Source of the DNA: Diphasiastrum complanatum
Lineage: Eukaryota > Streptophyta > Lycopodiopsida > Lycopodiales > Lycopodiaceae
Direction of reading: 5' to 3'
Length of the DNA stretch: 64,000 bases
NCBI GenBank assembly: GCA_029204225.1
Contig: CM055106.1
Coordinates: forward strand, 50,969,325 to 51,033,324
Of this stretch, positions 34,661 through 46,600 are shown one piece after another (position 1 is the first letter of the stretch; each line of letters begins with the position of its first letter). The notes beneath the pieces were generated by a model. The model was not told the origin of the DNA. It did not search any database and was given only the letters and a program-made list of their open reading frames with translations. A program made the position numbers and the translations under genes.

Positions 34661-37600
34661 AACACATTTGCATCTCATTCATAACATATGCATCATGTTC
34701 AACCATTTAACATAACATGCTAAACCCGACACCCTGACAAATGGCACAATTAACATAACACCCTAAACCCCAACAAATCATCCTAAACCCACAACCCCAC
34801 AACCATAACCATCAAAACAAGCCACAAGCATAATCATCATAACCACATCCATAAACATCATCAACCCACCCCACGTCCTCGTTGTGTCGTAGGCATTGCA
34901 CCACAGGTATGTGCAAATTCAACATCAAAGCTGCACTTGTGTAGCATACACTTAAACCTGCGTAGAATGTATTTATGGTCCAGGAATACAGTCCACTGGT
35001 TCGTGAAGTGGGTACTGTTACGAGCTCGTAACCAGTGCCGAACCCTAGAGAACACAGATAGGTCAGATACCACAGTCAGGGTCGTGTCCAGCGTACATGA
35101 CCAACAGGGCAAGACAGTGTGAGTAGTGTGCCCCAGCACGGTCCATAGCCATGGCGGGCCTAACACAGCCTAGGGACCCTGTCAGCAGGATAGGGCCCCC
35201 AGTTGGGTCCCGACGTGCAGTCGGCCACGTCAGTGCCACGTGGCCGACACTTGGCAGTAGCATGCTACCAGTCCTCACACTGGGCTAGGAGGGGCTTACT
35301 CTATATCAGGGAGTAGGCAAGGTTGGGTGGATCAGTTAGTGTTTGCCCTACTGTGGTGTTAGGATCTATTACACTGGTATCAGAGCCATCTCCATCCTAG
35401 GGAGTTTAGGACAGCAGTAGAGAAAGCTATCAGAAGATAGGAAGTGTTTCTCAGATTCTCAGAGAGGAATAGAGGAGGAGGATCGCTGTAGGAGCAGCCT
35501 TCAAACTTCTGATTTCCACTGAGAAATCACAGTAGCAAGGAGTTAGATTCCAAGTGTAGGTAACTCGCTGAAAAAACAGCTGTTTCTCACTGAGTTCAGA
35601 GGATTCTCTATAGTTTTCCCAGCGAAATTAGAGTAGGAAGAAGCCAGCACCTCCATCGCTGTACAGTCAGAGACCTACATCCGATTTCCAGGGAAAAAGT
35701 CACTGGTTCTCAGCGAGTTGGAAGCCAAAAAAGAGGAGCAGGGCCAGCGCTGCCAGTGCTTCTGAAAATCTGGTTTTTCAACAAGTTTTTGGGCCCCAAC
35801 GTCAGAGATTTGGAGCAAGAGGATTCCTACCAGATCAGCGAGTAGGAGACTTCTGAAATTTCAGAACTCAGAAGGGTTTTTGGACTTCAGATTTGCCTTT
35901 TTGTGGACAAGTTGGATTGCAATCAGACCAGCGAGCTACTATCCTCAAAAAACTGGGAAATTTAGTACCGTTTTGAAGCCTCAAACTGGCATTTTTCGGA
36001 ACAGCAGGTCTGAAATTTTGGGGAAAAGAGTTGAAAGGGTTCCTCTTCATTCTTTCTTTGGAAGTACAGTCCTCAGAAACAGCTAAGTCATCTTTCCTTT
36101 CCCTTGTACAGTTGTAAATTAGTCTTTTAGACTTTTTTCCTTCAGAAGTTAAGGTAGCTCTCTTTCAGTTTCGAAGATGACCACTCCTCAGGGACCTGAT
36201 CAACCCCAGGAGAGAGGCTTCGACGAACTTGAAACAGAAGCCTTGGCTTACAGAAAAGGGAAGGAACCTATGGAAGTAGAAGAACAGGAACAGTTCGCCG
36301 AAGAACTCGACGAACTGGTTACCAAGGAGCAGTTCCTCCAATTGGTAACAGAGGTGGATGAACTGAAACTGGCATTAGCCAATTTCAAGTCCAGTGTGGA
36401 CGACTCGTTCGCTGAACTCAAAAACTTGATTTTGAGTTCCGCGAAAGGAAGCCTTCCCTCCACTTCTCAGTTATCCCCTTCTCCACTTCCATCAGTTTCG
36501 GGTGAGACTTTACGGTCTCACCCCAGTGTTTTTAAAGATTTAAAGCCTCCTACTTTTAATGGGGAAGAGAAGGATAGAAATGCAGATATTCTACAAACCT
36601 TCCTCAGCAAATGGAAGAACATTCATGCTCTTAAACAGACCCCTGACCATTTGCAAGCAATTGAGGCCAGTCTTTCTTTAGGGCCTATGGCCTATAAGTG
36701 GTGGTTAAATCTCCAGGAGACTGGGCAGACTCCCCGGTCATGGAAAGCTTTTGAAGAAGCTTTCCTAAGAGAATTTCTACCAGAGAATGAACTTGATAGA
36801 GCCTGGGAAGCCTGGGAAAGAACAGTAATGGACAAGTCCCTCATCCAATATATCTCGCAGTATCGAGAGGCAATTTTAAAGATTAAAAATATGGATGACT
36901 ATCAAAAAATCAGAGGATTTGTCCGTGGCCTCAAAGATGAATATAAAGTAGAGGTCCAGAGAAACTCGCCTACTACCCTTGAGCAAGCTCTCAGATATGC
37001 TCAAATCTATGATGATTCAGTGGGTAGGAAGAGAGCGAGACAACAACCACTTTCTGAGCAGCTTCCTCAGAAAGACTTTCAATTTAAAAAGAAATTTTTA
37101 AAAAGAAAGAAAGAAGATAAATTTAAAGGTGAAGCTCCTCAGAAACGCCCTTCACTCATACAGCCCTTAAAACCAGATGATTTTGAGAAAGCCAAACAAG
37201 AACGTTTGTGCTTTGTGTGTATGGGCAAGGGACACACAGTCAGACAGTGTCCCAAGGGGCCTTTCACTAAAAAAGATAAGAAAGATAAAAAACAAGTTCA
37301 TCTTGTTCAGACTGTATGTTTCCCCAGTGACTCGGCAGCTTCCGAGATCAAAGTGTATCATGAAGATCATGAACACTGTTGCCAGCTGACCTCTGCAATG
37401 CTAGCGAGACCCTTCAGCTTTGGGCCGCATGACCTAGTACGTATGCATGGGAAAGTTGGTAACCAGTCAGTAAGAGTCATGGTTGATGATGGGGCAACCC
37501 ATAATTTCATCAACCACACCCTGGTTAAAAAGCTTAAACTACCAGAAGTACCTAGTCAGCATAGGTACATAGTTTCATTAGCTAAGGGTGAAGATAAAAA

Positions 37601-40600
37601 AAATATGGGAAACTATGGTAAGTAAGTTAAATCTTGGTATTCAGGGGTACCAAGATCAAATAAACTTTCAGATAATGCACCTGGATCGAACAGACATTGT
37701 TCTCGGGAGAGATTGGCTCTACAGTTTAGGACCTTCCCTCCACAGAAACTATCAGGAGAACACCCTCAGCTTTCAGTATAAAGGCCGAGAGATCCAGTTG
37801 CATGGGGAGCATGATGTTCCCAACAGCCCTATGGTCTGCAGTTCAGAGCTCTGTCAGCTAATCGGAGACGAAGACCATCAGGTATTCTTATGTGACTTTC
37901 AGTTTATTCCTGAAGTTTCTATTTCCAGTTCTATTCAGCAGAAAATCAGTAAATTAGAAACTTTATTGTCTAAATTTAAAGATGTTTTTCCTGAAGATTT
38001 GCCACATGGTTTACCACCTAGCAGAGAGGTAGATCATGTAATAAACCTAGTACCAGGTACAGCACCTGTTTCTAAACCTCCGTATCGGGTCAGCCGAACA
38101 GAGGATGAAGAAATAACTAGGCAGTTAACAGACTATCTTGGGAAAGGCCAAATTCAGACCAGTAGTTCACCATGGGCCTCACCAGTCCTATTGGTGAAAA
38201 AGAAGGAGGGGTCTATGCGTCTTTGCGTAGATTACAGAGCCCTCAATAAAGTCACAATTAAGAATAAATACCCTATGCCTCGGGCAGACGAGTTGTTTGA
38301 TCAACTCGACGGGGCTAAGTTTTTCAGTAAAATAGACCTCAGATCGGGATATCATCAAGTCCGTATAAAATCGGAAGATGTCTCAAAAACAGCTTTTAGG
38401 ACTCGTCACGGTCATTATGAGTTTAAGGTGATGCCATTTGGGCTCACAAATGCTCCAGCTACCTTTATGACCTTGATGAACAGTGTCCTCAGACCATACT
38501 TGGGTAAATTTGTAGTCGTATTTTTAGATGACATCCTCGTTTACAACAAAACCAGGAAGGAGCATCTAAAACACCTCAGAAAGGTGTTTCGACTGCTCAG
38601 AAAGCATAAGCTTTATGCTAAACAATCCAAGTGTGAATTCTTCGTTGAAGAAGTAGCATATTTGGGTCACATTATCTCTTCAGATGGGATTAAGATGGAC
38701 CCAAATAAGGTTAAAGCCATACTCAGTTGGCTGAGACCTCAGAATATTTTGGAACTTCAAATCTTTCTTGGTCTGGCGGGATATTACAGACGATTTGTCA
38801 AGGAATATGCTCAGATAGCAGTCCCTATGACAAATCTCCTTAAAGGGAAGGGAAAGGAGTTCATTTGGGAGTCCGCACAACAGGAGAGCTTTGATGCTCT
38901 CAAAACAGCCTTAGCTACAGCACCAGTTTTAAAGGTCGTCGACCCCAATCAGCCATTTGTGGTCGAAACAGATGCTAGCGACTTTGCAGTAGGTGCTGTG
39001 CTAACTCAGGGTGGACGACCAGTTGCGTTCGAGAGTAAAAAACTCGAGCCAGCATAGACTAGGTATAGTGCCTATGAAAAGGAACTCTTTTCTATAGTCC
39101 ATGCCCTTAAGACTTGGAGGCATTATTTGTATGGTGCCAACTTTGAGGTCCTGACAGACCATGAGAGTCTCAGATACCTTTGCAATCAACCTGAGCTTAG
39201 AGGTCGGAAAGCTCGTTGGGCAGAGTTGATGCAAGAGTTTGACATGTCTATCAGATATAGGCGCGGAAAATTCAATACAGTAGCAGATGCCCTTAGCAGA
39301 ATGCCTATGATAAACGAGCTGAGTTTTACTCAGATTCGTAATGAGTTACTCGAGTCCTTGAGAGGGAAATGCCAGCATGATGCATTCTTCTCTATTATCT
39401 GGAACTCAGTCCAGAACAGACAGTTACAGACTCCAGAACCAGTTCCCGGGGCTGGTGCCAGTTCATCCAAGAATACGGCAGCTTCCGTTGAGGATGATAA
39501 TGAGTCCGAGTATACGTCGTCAGATGACGTTGAGGATTCTGAGCCTGTATTACCCAAGCAAACCCCAGTGGTTGAGGGTCAGTTGACTCAAGGATTCAAA
39601 TGGAAACAGTATTCCATTCAGGATGAGTACTTGCTCTATAGAGATAGAGTATGTGTCCCCAATTCAGAGGATTATAGGCAGCAGGTCCTATATGAATGTC
39701 ATGACAATCCTAGCGCGGGACACCCAGGCATACAGAAGACCTATGAGCTTCTTCGTAGGCAATTTTTCTGGCCCAGTATGAAAAAGGACGTCCACCAGTA
39801 TGTAACCAGTTGCCAGAAATGTCAAGTAAATAAAGCAGAGCGTTTAAAGGCAGGAGGGTTGTTGCATCCCTTAGAAATACCAGCTGGTAAATGGGAGAGT
39901 ATCTCCATGGATTTTATAGTAGGCCTGCCTAAAACCCAAAAGGGTAATGACGCTATATGGGTCACAGTTGACCGTCTGACCAAAATGGCTCATTTTATTC
40001 CGACCAAAACAACCGTTAGAGCTCCAGAGTTAGCGAGGTTGTTTGTAGACGGGCTATTTAAATTGTACGGTCTACCTTCCGGCATAGTCAGCGACCGGGA
40101 CAGTAAGTTTACTGGAAATTTTTGGAAGGCAGTATTCCATCATCTCCATACTAAACTTAATATGAGTACCACCGACCATCCACAGACAGACGGTCAAACA
40201 GAAAGGGTAAATCAGGTGCTGGAGGATATGCTTCGTGCATACGTCAGCAAAAAGCAAACTAATTGGGAGGAGTATCTCTCGATATTAGAGTTTGCTTACA
40301 ACAATACCAAACATTCAGCTACGGGTTACAGCCCATTTATGCTGATGTACGGTTTTCAGCCACGCTCACCCACAGCTGTAGGGTTTAAACAAGAAAAAGT
40401 TGAAGCAGCCAGAAACTTTTTAGAAGACCTAAACCAGATGATAGAACATGCTAAGCGTAGCATTAGACAATCCCAGGATCGAGCCAGGCATTATGCAGAT
40501 CCACACAGACGGGATGTGCAGTTCTCCACTGGTGAGAAAGTCTACTTGAGAGTCCCAGTTGACTCTAAAACCCTCAAATCAGGAGTGTGTGCTAAGTTGT

Positions 40601-43600
40601 CTCCAAGGTATTGTGGTCCCTTTACCATCAGTAGGAGACTAGGCGAGGTCACCTATGAACTAGAACTCCCACACAACAGTAAGGTTTTTCCAGTTTTTCA
40701 TGTAAGTCAGTTACGAAAAGCCTTAACCAGATCAGATAATTTGGTAGGGGACAGTGTTCTAGTTCTCCCATTGGATCCTCAACAACCTCCACATGAACCA
40801 GAGGAAATTCTTGATAGTAGAGAGACGCAGACTCGTCATACTCTATACCGAGAATATCTGGTTAAGTGGAATGATCAGCCTGTTGAGAATGCCACTTGGG
40901 AAAGAGGCAGCGTCCTTCGCAAGATTTTTCCAGACTTTGTCTTAGAGGACCAAGACGGTTCTTAAGGGGGAGGGAGTGTTACGAGCTCGTAACCAGTGCC
41001 GAACCCTAGAGAACACAGATAGGTCAGATACCACAGTCAGGGTCGTGTCCAGCGTACATGACCAACAGGGCAAGACAGTGTGAGTAGTGTGCCCCAGCAC
41101 GGTCCATAGCCATGGCGGGCCTAACACAGCCTAGGGACCCTGTCAGCAGGATAGGGCCCCCAGTTGGGTCCCGACGTGCAGTCGGCCACGTCAGTGCCAC
41201 GTGGCCGACACTTGGCAGTAGCATGCTACCAGTCCTCACACTGGGCTAGGAGGGGCTTACTCTATATCAGGGAGTAGGCAAGGTTGGGTGGATCAGTTAG
41301 TGTTTGCCCTACTGTGGTGTTAGGATCTATTACAGGTACGTACCCAAGGGACCGAGCTTGGCTCGATTCGGGTATCGTTCGGTCAAAATGGCCGTTCGAT
41401 GGGTTAGAAACGCAATTAGGTCAGTCGAAATGGACTATTTTGCAACTCTCCGTCCGACGGTCCCGTTTCTCCAAACTGGATCCGTTTCAGGTGTCGTCCA
41501 TTTCGGCCAGCGCGAACAACCTCAATAGGAACCTGTCGGAACAGACAAGACGAGGAAAGGACCGCCAAAGAACCCAGAACATCTGTCCGAAGTTCGACGT
41601 TGAACAGGACTTCAAGGACACTTCACGACGGACGGGACCTGAAAACATTTGGAATCGACAAAATGGCCCAAGAATACAGTCCACGGTTTAGGGTTCCCGA
41701 TACGAACTCAAACGACCGAGCCTAGCCTGATTCGGGTGTCGTTCGGTCAAAATGGCCCTTCGACGGGACAGAAACGCAATTAGGTCACGCGAAATGGACT
41801 AGTTTTGCAGCTTTCTGTCCGACGCTCCTGTTTCTCCAAACGGGATCCGTTTCAGGTGCCAGGAAGAAAGTTCGATCTCTTCCATAACTGGCGAGTGCGA
41901 CAGACGTACTGAAGCTGTTTGGTTACCGACGGAGATGATGTAAATGAAAGTCAATTAGAGCAGGTTTTGCAATCAATACAGAGTTTGAAAGCCAGTTGTG
42001 TTGGCTTTATATTGTTTTATGATTTAGGTTTTGGCTTCACTGCCCGTTTCCTGAACTCAGAAACCCAACGAAGCAGTATATATCAGGCAATGTTCACTAC
42101 CCTTCCATCTGGACATTTGGCCATAAAGCCTTGCAAGAGAGCAATGGCCAAAAAGGTTTTTCCAGGGCATGCAGACGAAAGGAGTGGTTGTGTCGCCCTT
42201 ACGTACTCCCGGATTTCACCATGCCATTAATGGCTCCGTTGTCGACTCCACGTCAAACGTTTTTTGGTGAGCCTTCAAAGACAGCACCCACTGGTTTTTG
42301 ATCGGTGGATCAGAAACCATTGGGTGCTGTCTCTGTCGGCTCACCAAAAACGTTTCACATGGAGTCGAAAACAGAGCAATTGGTGATGTGGCAAGATTCG
42401 GGAACACGTACTGGCGTCAGAACCACTTCGACCATCTCCATGCACTGGAAAGACATTTTTGACCATTGCTTTCTTACAAAGCTTCCTGGCCAAACATCCA
42501 GATGAAAGGGTTTTGATCATTGTCTGATCTATGCTGCTTCCTTGGGTGTCTGAGTTCAGGAAATGGCTATTGAAGCCCATAAAATTTCCTTTCAAACTGT
42601 GTTCTTATTGCAAAACATGCTTTAACTGACTTTCACTCACACCGTCCCTGTCATATACCAAGCAACTTCAATACTTCTGGCACACTTCAGACTTATGGAA
42701 GAGTTGGAACTTTCTTCCTGGCTAACTGAAGGCTTGTACTCCTCGTCATCATGAGAATCTTGCTCAACAGTATCTTTGGTATCCTCCTTCTGGTCGTTTG
42801 TTCCCCAAACCCTAAACCCCAAACCAAACAAAAGGCCAACATTTTAGCGCGTTTTGAGGTGTTTGTGTGGTGTGCGTCCCCGTAGCACGATGAAAACAAC
42901 TGCAACAAAACTGCTGCTAATAGTTGTGAATGGTCGTCAGAACCGTGCCATTCACTACAGGGAGTGAATGGTCACCATAAGAGTGGATGGTCATCATAAC
43001 TGTGCCGTTCACTACAGGGAACAAGAAGACCTACTGGCCGGCCCGACGACGAGGGACCCTTTCCCGAACCATGGGCAGTTGTTCTGCGATGAAGTTAATT
43101 CCAATCCGCTGCGTTTTTTCGCCCTCGCCAGCTGGGGCAGGGGTTCTAGCTTCCGTTCGTTGTGTCGGCGGACATCTACCAGGACATGCTCCAACTAGTT
43201 GCCCACGTGACGTTGTACCACCCCAAACCCTAAATCTATCTCATCACATAGGCCATGGTACTCTGTAGAATGCATCAATGGTCCGGGAACATAGTCCACA
43301 GGTTCGTGATCCCGATACGAACCCAAGGGATCGAGCCTGGCTCGATTTGGGTATCGTTCGGTCAAAATGGCCCTTCGACTGGAGAGAAGTGCAATTAGGT
43401 CAAGCGAAATGGACTAGTTTTGCAACTCTCCGTCCGACGGCCCCGTTTCTCCAAACGGGATCCATTTCGGGTGCCGTCTAATTTGGCCAGTGCACAACCT
43501 CGATATGAACCTGTGGGAACAAACAGGACGAGGAAACGAACGACGGTCGGCCCGCAACGTCCGTCCGAAGTTCGACGTTAAACTTGGCTTCAGGGACACT

Positions 43601-46600
43601 TTGTCCGGCCGGGACCTGAAAACTAGGAGATGTTTCGGAGCCCCGTGCTGGTACGCAAAATTTTGACATCGTATTGTACCGTGTTGAAGTACTGCCATAA
43701 GTAATTAGTAAGCTGTTGAAGTTCATCCGAGGAGAAACCGATCTCATCAACCGAGTCACAGTAGTGTATAGGTCTTGTGGTTTTCTATAGTGAATGACAC
43801 AGTTTTGCATAAGTAATTAGTAAGCTGTTGAAGTTCATCCGGGGGGAAACCGATCTCATCATATAAGACATAGTAGTGTGTCGGTCTTGTGGTTTCCTAT
43901 CTTGAGAGCTTGTCACTCTTCTGGTGAGCCCTAATTTCCCCTAGAGACTTCTGGTCCTGAGAACTTGTCACTCTTCTGGTGAGCGTTCACCTCTCCCCAA
44001 TCCTCTGGTGAGCATTCACTTCTTTGAGACAGTCATTGATACACCCTAAACCCTAAACCAGTAATATGTTTGCCATACAAACCATCATCTTCACTCGAAA
44101 CCACTCTCAGATCTTTCTTTGCTGCTTTTTTGGAGCTTAGTTCCCAATGAAGGTTCGTAATAATTTATGAACTGCTCATTAGTCATCGTTGTTTAGTAAT
44201 ATCTCATTCATGAGAGGCATGGCCCAGTGGTTAGGTCTGTTGCAAATTTTTTTGCAAATTTTTTTGGTACCGTTTTCCTATTTTTTAACAAGAGGGGGCA
44301 GGTGGGTGCCAGACACCCTCTGATAATTAATTCCGGGGGAAAAACAAGGGCCATAAATTGCTTTTATTTTGCTTTTGGGATGGGGGACAGCGTGGGCAGG
44401 TGCCTGTATTTTTTTTTTTTTGAAATTTTTTTTTTTGAAAAAATCGGACGCGTCCGGACGCGCGTCCACATCCGCCATCCGCTTCCTTAGGTTGGTAGAT
44501 TTCACTCAACATGATTAATCATTTCTATGCTACTTTTTATTCTGTGTCTCATTTCTAAATGCACCTAGATTTTATTGGGGTTATATTTCGTGGGGAGCTG
44601 TGTTCAGGTGGCTTTAGCAGTATATTCAAGAAATCTTGTTATGGAGTCCAAGGGAACATTTTCTATTAACGCTTTCATATTTCTATTTCCATTGCCTTCA
44701 ACATAATTTTTTCCTGTCATAACTTGGTGGCCTATCCATTCTCATTTTAGCCCCGCCTTTACATAGCATATTTGATTTGGAGATTCTGGTTGTAAATTAC
44801 TGCAGGTCCTTGATCTGGGGAATCCCATGATGGATGGGCTGGAACCAACAGGAGTTCTGACTTTCTTGAAGAAGCATTTACCAGCTTATGTTTTGACCCT
44901 GCTTCCAGGCTCACGATCACCAGAGGTTTATGCTATACCTTTTTGTTGTTACTGGATAGAAGTTATATTTTTGAGCATCATTAGCCTGAAGTTGTTGGAT
45001 CTAGGCCATTCTGCGGGGGGGATTTCCAATGCTGGAAAGAGGATCCTTTACTTTGTCACTGGCTCCTAGGATTTTTCTCGTTGTGACAGGCTCCTTCTGA
45101 AAGTCTGCTGAATGCAAGGATGTTAGCATTCAATTATTGATGGAGATAATTTCAACTGCGTTTTTTGTACTCTTGTACTTATCCAACAACAAAGTTCTGG
45201 GAACTTTATACTGTTTGTATTGATTGTTATGGCTATTTGCATCAAATCTGTGAGATGACTTGCAGATGCTTTTAAACACAACTAAATATACGCTCGCAGG
45301 TATTTGCTAATTGGAATTTGCTTCTGGAAGCTACCAACAGTGTGGCAACCATCTTTCCAACGGTAAAAAAGATCTTTTTAGCTCCTGTTGTTCCATCACT
45401 GCCAACGGTACCTTTCATTGAAGCTATATTAGAGGCAGGATGGCACTGGTCCAAGGAAGGCAAGCAAACTGCTTCACAATTTTCATTTCTGCCATCAGAT
45501 TGCAAGCTGAACACCGAAATGCATGAAAATATAAAGTGCTCTAATATTGGCAGTGGTATGCGGATAGAAAGGGAGATGCCAATGTTTTCATTTCAGAAGG
45601 CTAACACAATGATAATTCTTCTAAAAGGTGGTTTTAGCGATGCTATCAGTTGGGCAGACGCAGGGATTGCAATGGCAGGAACTGCAACTGAACAGGCTGT
45701 ACGTTTTTCTTTTCACTTTTTCCAGTCACCTCATGAATGGTAGTAGAATATGGTATTTTCCCATGTGAGCACTGGAAGAAAGAAATATTCATCAAGAGTC
45801 TTAAGATGGGTAATTTTACCTTCCATTGCAAAGACAAGACTATGTTCCAAGCGATCAGTTGCAGTTTATGATTCTAGTCAATGTAAAGGACATGCCTTGA
45901 AGTTTTAGTGGTTCTTGTTGACGGTGGAATTAGATTGAGTAGATCATGCATGCTCTTGTACAAACATGCTCTGCTTTGGATGTCAACATAACTGATCAGC
46001 TTGTACTATATTTATACATCTAGGCAAGACTAATTGTAGTACCGGCACCTAAAAGGGCGCTGTGATTTGAGCGGTTTCCCCAAGACATACTTAAGTCTAA
46101 TATCCATTCGACATGAACTCTTTGAAAAGCCAACTTAGAAAATTTAACCGGTCTAACCATTCAGAGTTCGAAAAACAGGAATCCTAACTCGCAATCCATG
46201 CTCCAATAAGTAACCAAAGCAAAGACAAGTCACTCATGAAATCCCAAGGCATAGTGGTCACCAACACGTACCGGGCATTGTGCCTGGCTTGTGCTGGTAG
46301 AGGGAACTGAGACTTTGCGACTTTATTCCTGTTGAGCTGCCCAAGTTTTTGTTTGCCGGAAACCCCTAAAATTATGTTGTGATTCGGTGCCCCCCCTCTG
46401 TCCTGGAATCTGGTGTTGTCTGGTAAAGCATGCTTTTCTAGACTTAGTTTTTATTTTGTTAATTAAGCTTGGCAAGCCTATCAAAATTAGTCTAGCTTTG
46501 GAATATGGATTCCGAGAGCTGCCCCAGCTAGCAAAATCAGCTTAGCTCTTGGACATGGGTCCCAGGGGCTGACCAGGCCACGACTCGAGCTCTAGAGCTA

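Larger units (their letters stand above)
35016..41334 (+). mobile_element. Gypsy-3: young full-length Ty3/gypsy chromovirus
   Basis: This 6,319-bp element has 358-bp LTRs that look identical by eye, a primer site, gag, pol with all domains, a polypurine tract and a perfect 5-bp target duplication GGTAC (35011-35015 and 41335-41339). It is nested in the hAT element in the host intron, in the sense direction. Only two lesions are seen: a 1-nt frame change at an A8 run inside protease and one TAG in RNase H. The C-terminal chromodomain marks it as a chromovirus. Insertion is the most recent event visible in the window. Confidence 0.97.
41335..43640 (+). repeat. Three diverged copies of a repeat of about 170-350 bp
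   Basis: A unit with 'gatcgagcctggctcga', 'cgttcggtcaaaatggcc' and 'gtccgacggtcccgtttctc' occurs at about 41340-41690, 41691-41860 (shorter) and 43297-43640. A lead-in (AATACAGTCCAC.GGTTCG) precedes each; for the first copy it lies at 34983-35008 and is split off by gypsy-3. No coding capacity is recognised. It lies inside the proposed hAT span. Confidence 0.75.
30922..44490 (+). mobile_element. Candidate hAT DNA transposon carrying nested gypsy-3
   Basis: The body holds a hAT transposase pseudogene (31414-34407) and is interrupted by gypsy-3 (35016-41334). The proposed ends are fixed by the 8-bp repeat GTTGGTAG at 30914-30921 and 44491-44498, the usual hAT target duplication length. Next to each end lie GC-rich blocks with repeated GGACGCG/CGCGTCC words and homopolymers (30945-31080; 44405-44475). 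The terminal inverted repeats themselves are weak (CAGACATG versus CTAAGGAA), so the right end in particular is provisional. The transposase part is much richer in G+C than the AT-rich host intron. Confidence 0.62.

Noticed and set aside
36248-36463. Minus-strand Ser-rich ORF inside gypsy-3 gag
   Set aside because: It is the antisense shadow of the acidic gag N-terminus.
37596-37603. Programmed frameshift at the A8 run of gypsy-3
   Set aside because: The shift falls inside the protease domain, after its active site, and not at the gag-protease border. A one-base length change in a homopolymer is simpler.
45301-45698. Acceptor CTCGCAG at 45300 for exon g
   Set aside because: It would place [10 protein letters not shown] out of phase with exon f; the acceptor at 45266 restores it with no stop.
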